Of a stretch of DNA of 64,000 bases, positions 8,502 through 16,672 are shown piece by piece (position 1 is the first letter of the stretch; each line of letters begins with the position of its first letter). This stretch comes from Burkholderia vietnamiensis LMG 10929 (GTDB taxonomy: Bacteria > Pseudomonadota > Gammaproteobacteria > Burkholderiales > Burkholderiaceae): positions 1,178,001-1,242,000 of the forward strand of contig NZ_CP009630.1 of NCBI RefSeq assembly GCF_000959445.1, given 5' to 3'. The position numbers and the translations under genes are program-made. Below the pieces are notes generated by a model. It was not told the origin of the DNA and ran no database searches. It saw only the letters and a list, made by a program, of their open reading frames with translations.

Positions 8502-9302
8502 ATGACTGAAGCACATCGCGGTACGGCCGTCATCACGGGCGCCTCGTCCGGCATCGGCGCAATCTACGCGGACCGCCTCGCGCGCCGCGGCTACGACCTG
8601 ATCCTGGTCGCACGCAATCGCGACCGGCTGGCCGCGCTCGCCGAGCGCATCACGAACGACACGCGGCGCAGCGTCGAGATCGTCGCCGCGGACCTCAACG
8701 ATCGCGCGTCGCTCGCCGCCGTCGAGGCGAAGCTGAAGGAGGACGCGAGCATCACGCTGCTCGTCAACAACGCGGGCGTCGGCACGCACGCGGCGCTGCT
8801 GGACAGCGACGTCGACGCGATGACGCGGATGATCGACCTGAACGTCACCGCGCTCACGCGGCTGACCTATGCGGCCGTGCCCGGCTTCGTCGCACGCGGG
8901 CGCGGCGCGGTGATCAACATCTCGTCGATCGTCGCGTTGTCGCCGGAAACGCTCAACGGCGTGTACGGCGGCACCAAGGCGTTCGTGCTCGCGTTCAGCC
9001 AGTCGCTGCATCACGAACTCGCGGAGCGCGGCGTGCAGGTGCAGGCCGTGCTGCCCGGCGCGACCGCGACCGAATTCTGGCAGACCGGCGGCCTGCCGCT
9101 CGAGCACTTGCCGAAGGAGATCGTGATGTCGGCGTCCGAGCTCGTCGACGCGGCGCTGGTCGGCTTCGATCGCGGCGAGCTCGTGACGATCCCGTCGCTG
9201 CATGCGGCCGACGAATGGGAAGCGTACGACGCCGCGCGTCGCACGATGGCGCCGCATCTGTCGGCGAACGCGCCGGCGGCGCGTTATGTGGTTGCGCGGT
9301 AG
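8502..9302 (+). CDS. SDR-family oxidoreductase
   Basis: A 266-residue classical short-chain dehydrogenase/reductase. The cofactor motif TGASSGIG is at 12-19, NNAG at 89-92, and the catalytic Ser141/142, Tyr155 and Lys159 lie in NISSIVALS and YGGTK. ARNRDRL after beta-2 favours NADP(H). The start at 8502 follows GGAGCGACATC; an upstream in-frame ATG (8466) would add twelve non-conserved residues. It is divergent from the GlxA-type regulator across 152 bp, a common regulator-target arrangement. Substrate unknown. It ends 22 bp from the convergent MFS gene. Confidence 0.9.
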   Translation: MTEAHRGTAVITGASSGIGAIYADRLARRGYDLILVARNRDRLAALAERITNDTRRSVEIVAADLNDRASLAAVEAKLKEDASITLLVNNAGVGTHAALLDSDVDAMTRMIDLNVTALTRLTYAAVPGFVARGRGAVINISSIVALSPETLNGVYGGTKAFVLAFSQSLHHELAERGVQVQAVLPGATATEFWQTGGLPLEHLPKEIVMSASELVDAALVGFDRGELVTIPSLHAADEWEAYDAARRTMAPHLSANAPAARYVVAR

Positions 9303-9324
9303 CGCGGCGGCGCTCGCCCCTAAA

Positions 9325-10698
9325 TCACCCCCGCCGCCCCGCGTCGCCCTTCACCCCCACCAGCAGCGCGACGCCGCTCAGCGCGAGCAGCGCGGCCAGC
9401 AGGTACACGGCGAGATCCATGCTGCCGGTGCGGGTGCGGATGATCCCGATCACCCACGGGCTGACGATGCCGCTCGTGATCCCGATGCTGCTGATCAGCG
9501 CGATCCCGGCCGCCGCCGCGTTGCCCGACAGGTAGCGGGTCGGCACCGCCCAGAAGATCGGCAGCGCGGCGAAGATCAGCGTCGCCGCGATCGACAGGCA
9601 TGCGAGCATCGCCGCAAAGCTGTGCAGATGCAGCGTGAGCGCCGCGAGCGCAAGCGCGCCGCCGAGCGTGCAGCACGCGAAGTGCCGGCGGCGCTCGCCG
9701 GTGCGGTCCGAGCGGCGCGCGATCAGGATCAGTCCGACGGCGCCGACGGCGTTCGGCACGACCGTGTAGAGGCTCACGGCCACGACGTCGGTCACGCCGA
9801 AGTCGCGAATCATCAGCGGCATCCAGAAGTTGAGCGTGAGCGACGCGCAGGTGAGCGAGAAGTAGACGAACGCGAACAGGTAGACGCGCGGATTCGCGAG
9901 CGCGGCCGCCACGCTGCGCCGGTCGTGCGCGCCGTGCGCGCGGGCATCGCCGCAGACGGCCGCGACGCGCGCCTTTTCGTCGGGCGTGAGCCAGGCGGCG
10001 TCCTGCGGGCGATCGACCAGATACGTGAACGCGAAGCAGGCGAGCACGATCGCCGGCGCGCCCTCGATCGCGAACATCCACTGCCAGCCGTGCAGCCCGA
10101 GCACGCCGCTCATGTCGCGCATGATCCAGCCCGACAGCAGGCCGCCGAGCACGCCGGCGACCGCGACGCCGGCAAAGAACACGGAGATCGCCGCCGCGCG
10201 CCGGTTCGACGGGAACCAGTAGGTCAGATACAGCACGATGCCGGGGAAGAAGCCGGCCTCGAACACGCCGAGCAGGAAGCGCAGCACATAGAAATGCGTC
10301 GGCTGCGACACGAACATCATGCCGGTCGACGCGAGCCCCCACAGCAGCATGATGCGCATGAAGGTGCGGCGCGCGCCGAAGCGTGCGAGCAGCAGGTTGC
10401 TCGGCACCTCGCAGAACACGTAGCCGACGTAGAACACCGCGGCGCCGAGCCCGTACATCGCGTCGCTGAAGCCGAGGTCGTGCTTCATCTGCAGCTGCGC
10501 GAAGCCGATGTTGATGCGGTCGAGGAACGACACGACGTAGCAGAGGAACAGGAACGGCACGATCCGCCACGCGATCTTGCGGAACAGCAGCGCATCGCCC
10601 GCTGCGGGCGCGCCGGCGGATTCGAAGGCGGGAGCGGAAGCGGAAGCCGAGGCGCTCGCGTGCGCGAGCGTCGCTTCGGCGGGAAGCGGTTGGGGCAT
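9325..10698 (-). CDS. MFS transporter, anion:cation symporter (ACS) type
   Basis: A 457-residue, twelve-helix major-facilitator protein. The first helix carries the ACS signature FLDRINIGFAQLQM, followed by LLLARFGARRTFMR (motif A-like) and WQWMFAIEGAPAIVL in the middle of the N-half. These carriers import carboxylates such as tartrate, phthalate or galactarate with protons. ATG at 10698 follows GGAGACAGAC. It lies 157 bp downstream of the MBL-fold hydrolase on the same strand, so carrier and hydrolase plausibly serve one compound under the tandem IclR regulator. A hairpin (GCCGCGCG/CGCGCGGC, 10715-10737) sits just before it. Confidence 0.88.
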   Translation of the reverse strand: MPQPLPAEATLAHASASASASAPAFESAGAPAAGDALLFRKIAWRIVPFLFLCYVVSFLDRINIGFAQLQMKHDLGFSDAMYGLGAAVFYVGYVFCEVPSNLLLARFGARRTFMRIMLLWGLASTGMMFVSQPTHFYVLRFLLGVFEAGFFPGIVLYLTYWFPSNRRAAAISVFFAGVAVAGVLGGLLSGWIMRDMSGVLGLHGWQWMFAIEGAPAIVLACFAFTYLVDRPQDAAWLTPDEKARVAAVCGDARAHGAHDRRSVAAALANPRVYLFAFVYFSLTCASLTLNFWMPLMIRDFGVTDVVAVSLYTVVPNAVGAVGLILIARRSDRTGERRRHFACCTLGGALALAALTLHLHSFAAMLACLSIAATLIFAALPIFWAVPTRYLSGNAAAAGIALISSIGITSGIVSPWVIGIIRTRTGSMDLAVYLLAALLALSGVALLVGVKGDAGRRG

Positions 10699-10855
10699 GT
10701 CTGTCTCCAAACGGGCCGCGCGATGCGAGCGCGCGGCAGTCTCCGAGGGCGTGCGTGCGCCCTGCTTTCTTGTGAGATCGGAACGCGGCGCGCCGATGCG
10801 CGCCGTCAGAACGACGGCCGGACGTCCGCGCGGACGCCGCGCCGCCGTGCCGCCC

Positions 10856-11815
10856 TCAGTCCTGCAGCGCGGCCCACATTTCCTTGTCGCGCTGCGCGGT
10901 CCAGATGCGCGGATGCGTGATGCCGCTCGCCTCGTCGAACGCGCGCGACACGTCGAACGGCAGGCAGTGCTCGTAGATGAACACGTGGCCGAACTTCGGG
11001 TCCATCGCTTCGCGCGTGAGCGCCATCGACGCCTTCAGGTCGAGCTTGCGCTCGACGGCCTTGCGGCCCTGCTCGAGCAGCGTCGTCACGAAGTCCTTCG
11101 TGTAGTCGAGGCCCTTGTTCACGTCGGCCGGGCTCAGCAGCGCGGGGCCGCGGCCCGGCACGAGCTTGTCGGCGCCGAGCGCGCGCAACGCCTCGAGCGT
11201 GGCCGGCCACTGTTCGAGCTGCGCGTCGCCGCAATAGCACGCGGCGTCGTATTCGACCAGATCGCCGGAGAACAGCACCTTCTGCGACGGCAGCCAGACG
11301 ATCGTGTCGCCCTTCGTATGGCCCGAGCCGACGTGCATGATCTTCACTTCGAGCTTGCCGAGGAACAGCGTGATCTCGCGCTCGAACACGAGTGTCGGCC
11401 AGGTCAGGCCGGGCACCGTCTCGACGCCCGCGAACAGCCGCGGGAAGCGCTCGATCTCCGACTTCATGTCCGCTTCGCCGCGCTCGACGATCATCTCGTA
11501 GGTGCCGCGGCTCGCGATCACGTGCTGCGCGCCTTCGGCGAAATATGCGGACGCGCCGAGCACGCGCACCGCGTGGTAATGCGACAGCACGACGTGCTTG
11601 ATCGGCTTGTCGGTCACGCTGCGGATCTTCGCGATCAGGTCTTGCGCCATCGCGGGCGTCGCGGTCGTGTCGACGATCAGCACGCTGTCGTCGCCGACGA
11701 TCACGCCCGAGTTCGGGTCGCCTTCGGCGGTGTATGCGTACGCGTTCTCGGACAGCTGCGTCCAGGTGATCTTCTTCTCTTCGAGATCGGCTTGGGAGGC
11801 GAATGCTTTGGCCAT
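10856..11815 (-). CDS. Metallo-beta-lactamase-fold hydrolase with atypical metal motif
   Basis: A 319-residue MBL-fold protein (Lactamase_B, about residues 30-230). The landmark HxHxDH motif reads HYHAVR (residues 79-84), so the Asp and His that normally bind the second metal are Val and Arg. Later ligands look present: His in GSGHTKGDT and Asp in LFSGDLVEYDA. A C-terminal extension (about 240-319) follows. It may therefore be mononuclear or act as a lyase or hydrolase on an unusual substrate. I chose ATG at 11815 (GGAACGCAAC before it); a TTG 22 codons upstream is less likely. Divergent from the tandem IclR gene. Confidence 0.85.
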   Translation of the reverse strand: MAKAFASQADLEEKKITWTQLSENAYAYTAEGDPNSGVIVGDDSVLIVDTTATPAMAQDLIAKIRSVTDKPIKHVVLSHYHAVRVLGASAYFAEGAQHVIASRGTYEMIVERGEADMKSEIERFPRLFAGVETVPGLTWPTLVFEREITLFLGKLEVKIMHVGSGHTKGDTIVWLPSQKVLFSGDLVEYDAACYCGDAQLEQWPATLEALRALGADKLVPGRGPALLSPADVNKGLDYTKDFVTTLLEQGRKAVERKLDLKASMALTREAMDPKFGHVFIYEHCLPFDVSRAFDEASGITHPRIWTAQRDKEMWAALQD

Positions 11816-11881
11816 GTTGCGTTCCGTGGCTGCGAGCCATGTGTTGAAGGGAGTGAGCCGATGATCGTCCTGCGTCGACAA

Positions 11882-11896
11882 TTTGTCAATGACAAA
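11882..11896. promoter_or_regulatory. Perfect 15-bp palindrome, likely IclR operator
   Basis: TTTGTCA-A-TGACAAA is a perfect dyad centred at 11889 in the spacer between the MBL-fold gene and the tandem IclR gene. It overlaps the -35 hexamer of the promoter candidate below, as expected for an autoregulatory or divergent operator. Confidence 0.7.
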
Positions 11897-11911
11897 CGCG
11901 CTTGCTATTGT
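11883..11911 (+). promoter_or_regulatory. Candidate sigma-70 promoter of the tandem IclR gene
   Basis: TTGTCA (11883-11888) and TATTGT (11906-11911) are separated by exactly 17 bp, in a locally AT-rich stretch about 80 bp before the GTG start at 11993. Confidence 0.6.
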
Positions 11912-11992
11912 TTAATACGGGTAAACCTGCGGACGGGCGCGACAAGGGGCGTCGGATACCATGCGGGGTTTCGTCATCGGAAGAATCAACGC

Positions 11993-13636
11993 GTGCAGAA
12001 CCATGAAGTCAGCGCGGACGACGCGCCGCCGAAGGCGCAGCGCGGCATCCAGAGCGTCGAGGTCGGCGGCCGGCTGCTCGACGCGCTCGCACGCCGGCGC
12101 AAGCCGCTCGGGCTGTCGGAGCTGGCGGCGGCGGCCGACCTGTCGAGCGCGCAGGCGCACACCTATCTAGTCAGCCTGACGCGGCTGGCGCTCGTGAAGC
12201 GCGACGCGCTGACCGGCAACTACGAGCCCGGCCCGCTGTCGCTGCGACTCGGGCTGATGTCGATCGAGCGCCAGCCGGCCTATCGGGCCGCGCTGCCGCA
12301 TGCGGCCAGGCTCGCCGAAACGGTGGGCTTGAGCGTCGCGCTGTCGGTGCCGGGCGTGCTCGGGCCGACGATCGTGCGCATCGAGCACGGCGGCTATCCG
12401 CTGCACATGAACCTGCACGTCGGCTCGGTGATGTCGCTCGACGCGACGGCCACCGGCCGCGTGTTTCGCGCGTTCGGCGATCCTGCGCAGCTCGACGCGA
12501 TGACGGCGAGCCACGCCGCCGGTGCAGATGCGCATGAATACACACACGCGGACGCGCATGCCCGGCCCGACGCGCACCCGTCGCGCGCCGAACTCGACGC
12601 GATCCGCGCACGCGGCATCGAACGCAGCGTCGATCGGCCCAGCCCCGGGGTCAGCGCGATGTGCGTGCCAGTGCTCGACGCACACGGACGGCTGCAGCTG
12701 GCATTGACGGTGATCGGCCCGAGCGGCTCGATCGATGTCGGCTGGGACGGCCCGATCGCGACCGCCCTGCGCGACGCGGCACGGCAAGCCACTGCGTCGC
12801 TCGACGCCGCGCCCGATGTGCGGCCGGGCACGCCGGCCGTGCCGCGCATCCCGCCCGCCCTCGGCGACGATGCGAAAGCACAGCGCGGCATCAACGCACT
12901 CGACAGCACGGGCGAGTTGCTGCTCGCACTCGTATCGGCCGGCCGCGGGCTGCCGTTGCGCGACCTCGCGGCGGCGGCCGGCATGCCGGCCGCCAAGGCG
13001 TTTCCGCATCTGGTGAGCCTGCAGAAGATCGGCCTGCTGAGCCGCGACGACGCCGGCTGCTTCGACGGCGGTCCGCTCGGCCTGGCGCTGGGGCTGATCG
13101 CGATGCAGCGCGTGTCGCCGACGCGCGATGCGGAGCCCGAGATCGTCGCGCTCGCGGCCGCGACCGACATGAGCGTGGCCGCGGCGACGCTCGGGCCGCT
13201 CGGCCCGACCGTGATTCGCCTGGAGGAATCGGCGCGGCCGCAGCACGTGAGCCTGCAGGTCGGCACCGTGATGTCGCTGGTGAATACCGCGATCGGACGC
13301 GTGTTCGCGTCCGGCATGTCCGACGACGTGCTCGCCGGCCTGCTGGCCGACGAGCCGGTGCGCCTGGCAGGCGGCGCGACGCAAGTGGACGACGGGTTCC
13401 GTGCGCGGCTGGCGACGATCCGCGCGGACCAGCTCGATTTCGCGTTCGACGCGCCGGTGCCCGGCATCGGGACGATCGCCGCGCCGGTGTTCGATCACAC
13501 GGGCAGCATTCGGCTGGTGATCGCGATCATCGGCTCGTCGCGCGGTTTCCCGCGCGGGACGGACAGCGAACTCGCTCATACGCTGCTCGCGGCCGCGCGC
13601 CGGCTGTCGTGGCGATTCGGGTGGATCGGCGGGTGA
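11993..13636 (+). CDS. Tandem (double-length) IclR-family regulator
   Basis: A 547-residue protein made of two complete IclR modules in one frame; single IclR proteins have about 250-270. Module 1 starts at AQRGIQSVEVGGRLLDAL (about residue 15) and module 2 at AQRGINALDSTGELLLAL (about 296), an offset of 281 residues. Each has a winged helix and a GAF-like effector domain (LGPTIVRIEHGG...VGSVMSL and LGPTVIRLEESA...VGTVMSL). Module 1 carries a histidine-rich insert (about 173-199). The only suitable start is GTG at 11993 after GGAAGAATCAAC. It is divergent from the MBL-fold hydrolase and MFS genes, its likely targets. The fusion may mimic a dimer within one chain. Confidence 0.9.
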   Translation: MQNHEVSADDAPPKAQRGIQSVEVGGRLLDALARRRKPLGLSELAAAADLSSAQAHTYLVSLTRLALVKRDALTGNYEPGPLSLRLGLMSIERQPAYRAALPHAARLAETVGLSVALSVPGVLGPTIVRIEHGGYPLHMNLHVGSVMSLDATATGRVFRAFGDPAQLDAMTASHAAGADAHEYTHADAHARPDAHPSRAELDAIRARGIERSVDRPSPGVSAMCVPVLDAHGRLQLALTVIGPSGSIDVGWDGPIATALRDAARQATASLDAAPDVRPGTPAVPRIPPALGDDAKAQRGINALDSTGELLLALVSAGRGLPLRDLAAAAGMPAAKAFPHLVSLQKIGLLSRDDAGCFDGGPLGLALGLIAMQRVSPTRDAEPEIVALAAATDMSVAAATLGPLGPTVIRLEESARPQHVSLQVGTVMSLVNTAIGRVFASGMSDDVLAGLLADEPVRLAGGATQVDDGFRARLATIRADQLDFAFDAPVPGIGTIAAPVFDHTGSIRLVIAIIGSSRGFPRGTDSELAHTLLAAARRLSWRFGWIGG

Positions 13637-13841
13637 TTGCCTGCGGTTGCTTGCCGTCCCTCGGCGGTGCTCGCCGGCGTGTTGCCCGCGTCGCAATGCC
13701 GTGACGGCGCGGCCGCGACGCTACTGGCCGTCACCTCTCGGCGAAGGCGTGCAGGTCCGTTGTTGTGCAGTCGCAACGATAACCGTCAGGAATTCTCATA
13801 TAACGAAATCGCATTTCACAAGGTGGCGATGTTTCTCTATC

Positions 13842-13859
13842 ATTAGGGTTATCCCTAAT
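13842..13859. promoter_or_regulatory. Palindrome ATTAGGG-TTAT-CCCTAAT upstream of the small gene
   Basis: A perfect dyad with 7-bp arms and a 4-bp centre ends 23 bp before the ATG of the 47-residue gene. The whole stretch 13760-13880 is AT-rich for this genome. It could be an operator or an mRNA-leader hairpin close to the ribosome site; the sequence alone does not decide. Confidence 0.6.
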
Positions 13860-13882
13860 CACCACCCAAATGGGGTTTCGTC

Positions 13883-14026
13883 ATGCAAACGTCTAATGTC
13901 TCGAACCGCTCTGCCGAATCCGCTGGCTGGCTCGCACGTATTGGTGATCTGATCGCGGAAGCCTGGGCACTGCACCTCGAAAACTGCGAAATCATCGCGC
14001 AAGCACACGCACGACTGCCGCGCTAA
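13883..14026 (+). CDS. Small hypothetical protein, 47 residues
   Basis: A short frame from ATG 13883 to TAA 14024. It encodes a mostly helical, amphipathic product (WLARIGDLIAEAWALHLENC then IIAQAHARLPR) with one cysteine and a basic C-terminus. There is no signal peptide and no family I recognise. Support comes from context: an AT-rich leader with a perfect palindrome just upstream and isolation from other genes. No strong Shine-Dalgarno is visible. It could be a small regulatory or membrane-surface peptide; it could also be chance, since 47 codons is near noise in high-GC DNA. Confidence 0.5.
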   Translation: MQTSNVSNRSAESAGWLARIGDLIAEAWALHLENCEIIAQAHARLPR

Positions 14027-14309
14027 GCGCGCGTCGAGCCGACCGGCCCGCTTGGTCTTACGAGCCGTCGGTTCAGTGCCGATAGACGTAACGACGTCCG
14101 GGCGTCTCGCGGAAACACCGAAGGCGCACCCGACAGCGCCGGCCGCCGCGTCGCGGAAGATTCATCCGCTTTCAATCGCCGTCGGTGCCCCGGATCCGCA
14201 GCCGCTGCGCCCGGTTCGAATGCCACGCGCAGCGGGCCTCGGCGGCGCGATGGTAGCCGCCTTCCCCACTTCGACCGTAGTCCGCCCGAGCCGCGCCGCG
14301 CCCGCGTCG

Positions 14310-14792
14310 TCACACCTGAATCGACGGCACGTCTTTCATGCACCGCAGCGCGAACATCGAGCGACTGTGGCGAATACTCGAAATCCGGTACAGCTTCTCG
14401 CGCAGGAAGCGCTCGTAGCCTGCCGTGCCGTCCACCGCGACCTTGATCCAGTAGTCGTACTCGCCCGACACCAGATACGCCTCGAGCACCTCCGGCAGCG
14501 CCGCGAGTTCCGCGCCGAAGCGGCCCAGCGCGTCGTCCTCGTGGCGATCGAGCGTGACTTCGAGGATCACGATGTCCGCGTAGCCGAGCATGCGCTGGTT
14601 GACCAGCGCGACGTAGCCGTCGATATAGCCGTCGAGTTCGAGCTGCCGCGTGCGGTTCCAGCAGGCGGTCGTCGACATGCCGATCTGTTCGGCCAGTTCG
14701 GCGTTCGACAGACGCGCGTTCTTTTGCAGTGCAGCGAGGATCTTGCGGTCCTGGTTGTCGAGGGTTTTTGGCGTGCGTTCACGGGTGGCCAT
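14310..14792 (-). CDS. Lrp/AsnC-family transcriptional regulator
   Basis: A 160-residue protein. The N-terminal helix-turn-helix (LDNQDRKILAALQKN to LSNAELAEQIGMSTTACWNRTRQLE) is followed by the RAM/AsnC ligand-binding domain (about 70-150, with VLEAYLVSGEYDYWIKVAV). Length is typical. It is divergent from a LysE-type amino-acid exporter across 281 bp, the usual pairing in which an amino acid bound by the regulator induces its own export. A partial dyad CTACTGAGG...TCATTCTAG near 14807-14828, just upstream of its start, could be its box. Confidence 0.9.
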   Translation of the reverse strand: MATRERTPKTLDNQDRKILAALQKNARLSNAELAEQIGMSTTACWNRTRQLELDGYIDGYVALVNQRMLGYADIVILEVTLDRHEDDALGRFGAELAALPEVLEAYLVSGEYDYWIKVAVDGTAGYERFLREKLYRISSIRHSRSMFALRCMKDVPSIQV

Positions 14793-15073
14793 GGCAAAAG
14801 GAATCTTCTACTGAGGATTTTCATTCTAGCCGAACGACGTTCCGATTTGCGCGGCCCTTCGCCGGAAAACAGGAAGCCTTTTAACCGCCGCGCTTGATAC
14901 ATTTTCTCCATGCCTGTCGACCGGCGCACCCGCTGCGACAACCCCCTCGCGACGGATGTCCGACCGCAATCACGAGTTGCGGCGCCGGTCACGCAGGCAT
15001 GCGAAACCCGCCTCCCGTACGCCTATCCGGTTGTCCGGGCCGGCGTCCGAACCCCTGCTCCGTGATCCCTGTC

Positions 15074-15721
15074 ATGTCGTTCCGGCTTTATCTGTCGTTC
15101 GTCGCCGCATCGGCCGTCCTCATCTACGCGCCCGGCCCCGTCAACCTCCTCACGATGAACCAGGCATTGCGCACCGGCTGGCGCCGCGCGCTGCCCTGCG
15201 TATGGGGCGGCACGCTCGCCGTGCTGCTGCAGTTGGCACTGACCGCGCTGTGTCTGAACTCGCTGGTCCACCTCGATACGCACGCGCTCGCCGTGCTGCG
15301 CTGGGCCGGCGCCGCCTACCTCGTATGGCTCGGCTGCAAGCAATGGCTGAGCCGCGCGCCGGCCGACGCTGCGGCGGCCGCGACGCCCGCGACCGGCCAC
15401 GCCGCGCGCGACGCCGAATCGGGACGCGCGCTGTTCTGGCGCGGCGTCGCGACATCCGGGCTGAACCCGAAGACGCTGTTGTTCTTCCCGTCGTTCTTTC
15501 CGCAATTCCTCGTCCCGAATGCGGACTGGAGCTTGAACGGGCAATTCCTGCTGCTCGCGACGACCTTCGCGTTGCTGTTCGTCGGCGGCATGGCGTCGAT
15601 GGCGCTGCTGTCGCACCGGCTCAGCCGCGCATTGCAGCGACCCGCGCGGATGCACGCGATGAACCGCGTGACGGGCGGGCTGCTGGTCGGGATGGGCGCG
15701 ATCATGGCCGGTTGGAACTGA
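15074..15721 (+). CDS. LysE/RhtB-family amino-acid exporter
   Basis: A 215-residue inner-membrane protein with about six helices. The N-terminal signature YAPGPVNLLTMNQALRTGWRRAL matches the LysE family (P-G-P in helix 1 with a conserved G after it), and SGLNPKTLLFFPSFFPQF is the second conserved segment. These proteins export amino acids or derivatives. The start at 15074 puts a hydrophobic helix at the N-terminus; upstream in-frame codons are hydrophilic and unconvincing. Its partner is the divergent Lrp-type regulator. Confidence 0.9.
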   Translation: MSFRLYLSFVAASAVLIYAPGPVNLLTMNQALRTGWRRALPCVWGGTLAVLLQLALTALCLNSLVHLDTHALAVLRWAGAAYLVWLGCKQWLSRAPADAAAAATPATGHAARDAESGRALFWRGVATSGLNPKTLLFFPSFFPQFLVPNADWSLNGQFLLLATTFALLFVGGMASMALLSHRLSRALQRPARMHAMNRVTGGLLVGMGAIMAGWN

Positions 15722-15921
15722 GGGCCGCGGGCGGGCGCGTCGGGGATTGCGCCGGTGTGACGCGCCGTAGCCCGGAATTTGCGGCGCGGGAGTGGCCGGG
15801 CCGCGTAGGTCCGTCGCATAGAGCAGACCGCGTGGGCAGTATCGCGTCGACTCGCCGCATCGGCTGACTCGGTTCGGCACTTTGGGACATTCGGCACCGG
15901 GACGTAGGCCGTCGACGATCA

Positions 15922-15950
15922 TTAGCATCATATTTTTGAACCGCTATAAT
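15922..15950 (+). promoter_or_regulatory. Candidate sigma-70 promoter for the VOC gene
   Basis: A perfect TATAAT (15945-15950) lies 17 bp after TTAGCA (15922-15927), in an AT-rich patch. The distance to the ATG at 15989 is 38 bp. Confidence 0.65.
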
Positions 15951-15988
15951 TTTCTGCGCCTTGCGAGACCCATTCCCGGAGCATTTCG

Positions 15989-16339
15989 ATGCGAATCCGA
16001 AGCACTTATTTGAAAGTGAATAACCTCGAGCGGGCCGCAACATTCTGGGAAAATCTATTAGAGCAGCCGCCGAACCGCAAGACGGAGAGATGGGCCGAGT
16101 TTTCGCTAGGTGAAATCCGATTCGGGTTATTACTGAACGATTTCGGTGATGAGTTCGCCGGTAGCGGATGCGTACCGGTGTTCGAGTTCGATATATCTGA
16201 CTTGCACACATTTGTGGAACGCGCGAAGGCTCTTGGAGCAAAAGTCGTTCTCGATGCGCTAAACATTGAGACCATGCAGGGCGTTGTTCTCAGCGACTCC
16301 GAGGGCCACGAATTCGAGCTGTGCAGTTGCCACGAATAG
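15989..16339 (+). CDS. VOC/glyoxalase-fold protein
   Basis: A 116-residue protein of the vicinal-oxygen-chelate fold: STYLKVNNLERAATFWENLL, a middle FSLGEIRFGLLLNDF strand pair, and the closing SDSEGHEFELCS strand. VOC members act as dioxygenases, glyoxalases or drug-binding proteins; the substrate here is unknown. Base composition is clearly lower in GC than the neighbours and codons such as TTA, AAT and ATA are frequent, suggesting recent acquisition with the next gene. A CGGAG Shine-Dalgarno precedes the ATG. Confidence 0.85.
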   Translation: MRIRSTYLKVNNLERAATFWENLLEQPPNRKTERWAEFSLGEIRFGLLLNDFGDEFAGSGCVPVFEFDISDLHTFVERAKALGAKVVLDALNIETMQGVVLSDSEGHEFELCSCHE

Positions 16340-16417
16340 TTTGCTGTCCTCCGCAGGAACCGGTCGGCTTGCTTCCTGCAACGGACGTCGACCGACTAAC
16401 CACAAGGATGGAACCCC

Positions 16418-16672
16418 GTGAAACACGCAGGTCTAGCAGCGCTCGGGCAGCTTGAAAGTACCCTTCGCGACTTGCGTGAGTTTCCGGACTTACGTGAACG
16501 TTCAACCGGTGTTTTTTACAGAAAATCTCGATCTTTTCTGCACTTCCACGAAGATGCGACGGGGCTTTACGCCGACCTTCGAGTCGGCCAAGAATTTGAA
16601 CGATTCCCTGTGAATTCAGCAATCGATAGGGATGTTTTAATGGCAGCAGTTCATCGCGCGTTGGAATTATAG
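16418..16672 (+). CDS. Hypothetical 84-residue protein with FLHFHED motif
   Basis: A short protein starting with GTG at 16418 (AAGGATGG upstream). The visible core is VFYRKSRSFLHFHEDATGLYADLRVG followed by a helical tail, alpha/beta in appearance. Histidines and acidic residues in FLHFHED could bind a metal or sit in an active site, but I do not recognise the family with confidence; it loosely resembles small luciferase-like DUF5519 proteins. GC is low relative to the surroundings, as in the VOC gene 78 bp upstream, and both probably arrived together. Confidence 0.65.
   Translation: MKHAGLAALGQLESTLRDLREFPDLRERSTGVFYRKSRSFLHFHEDATGLYADLRVGQEFERFPVNSAIDRDVLMAAVHRALEL

Noticed and set aside
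10577..11992. Upstream extension of the IclR frame to give over 1000 codons
   Set aside because: It lies antisense to the MFS and MBL-fold genes and has no domain content; the palindrome and promoter candidate lie just before the GTG start at 11993.
14027..14309. Short frames downstream of the 47-residue gene
   Set aside because: Arg/Pro/Ala-rich translations with no ribosome site or conserved-looking sequence, typical of GC-rich noise.
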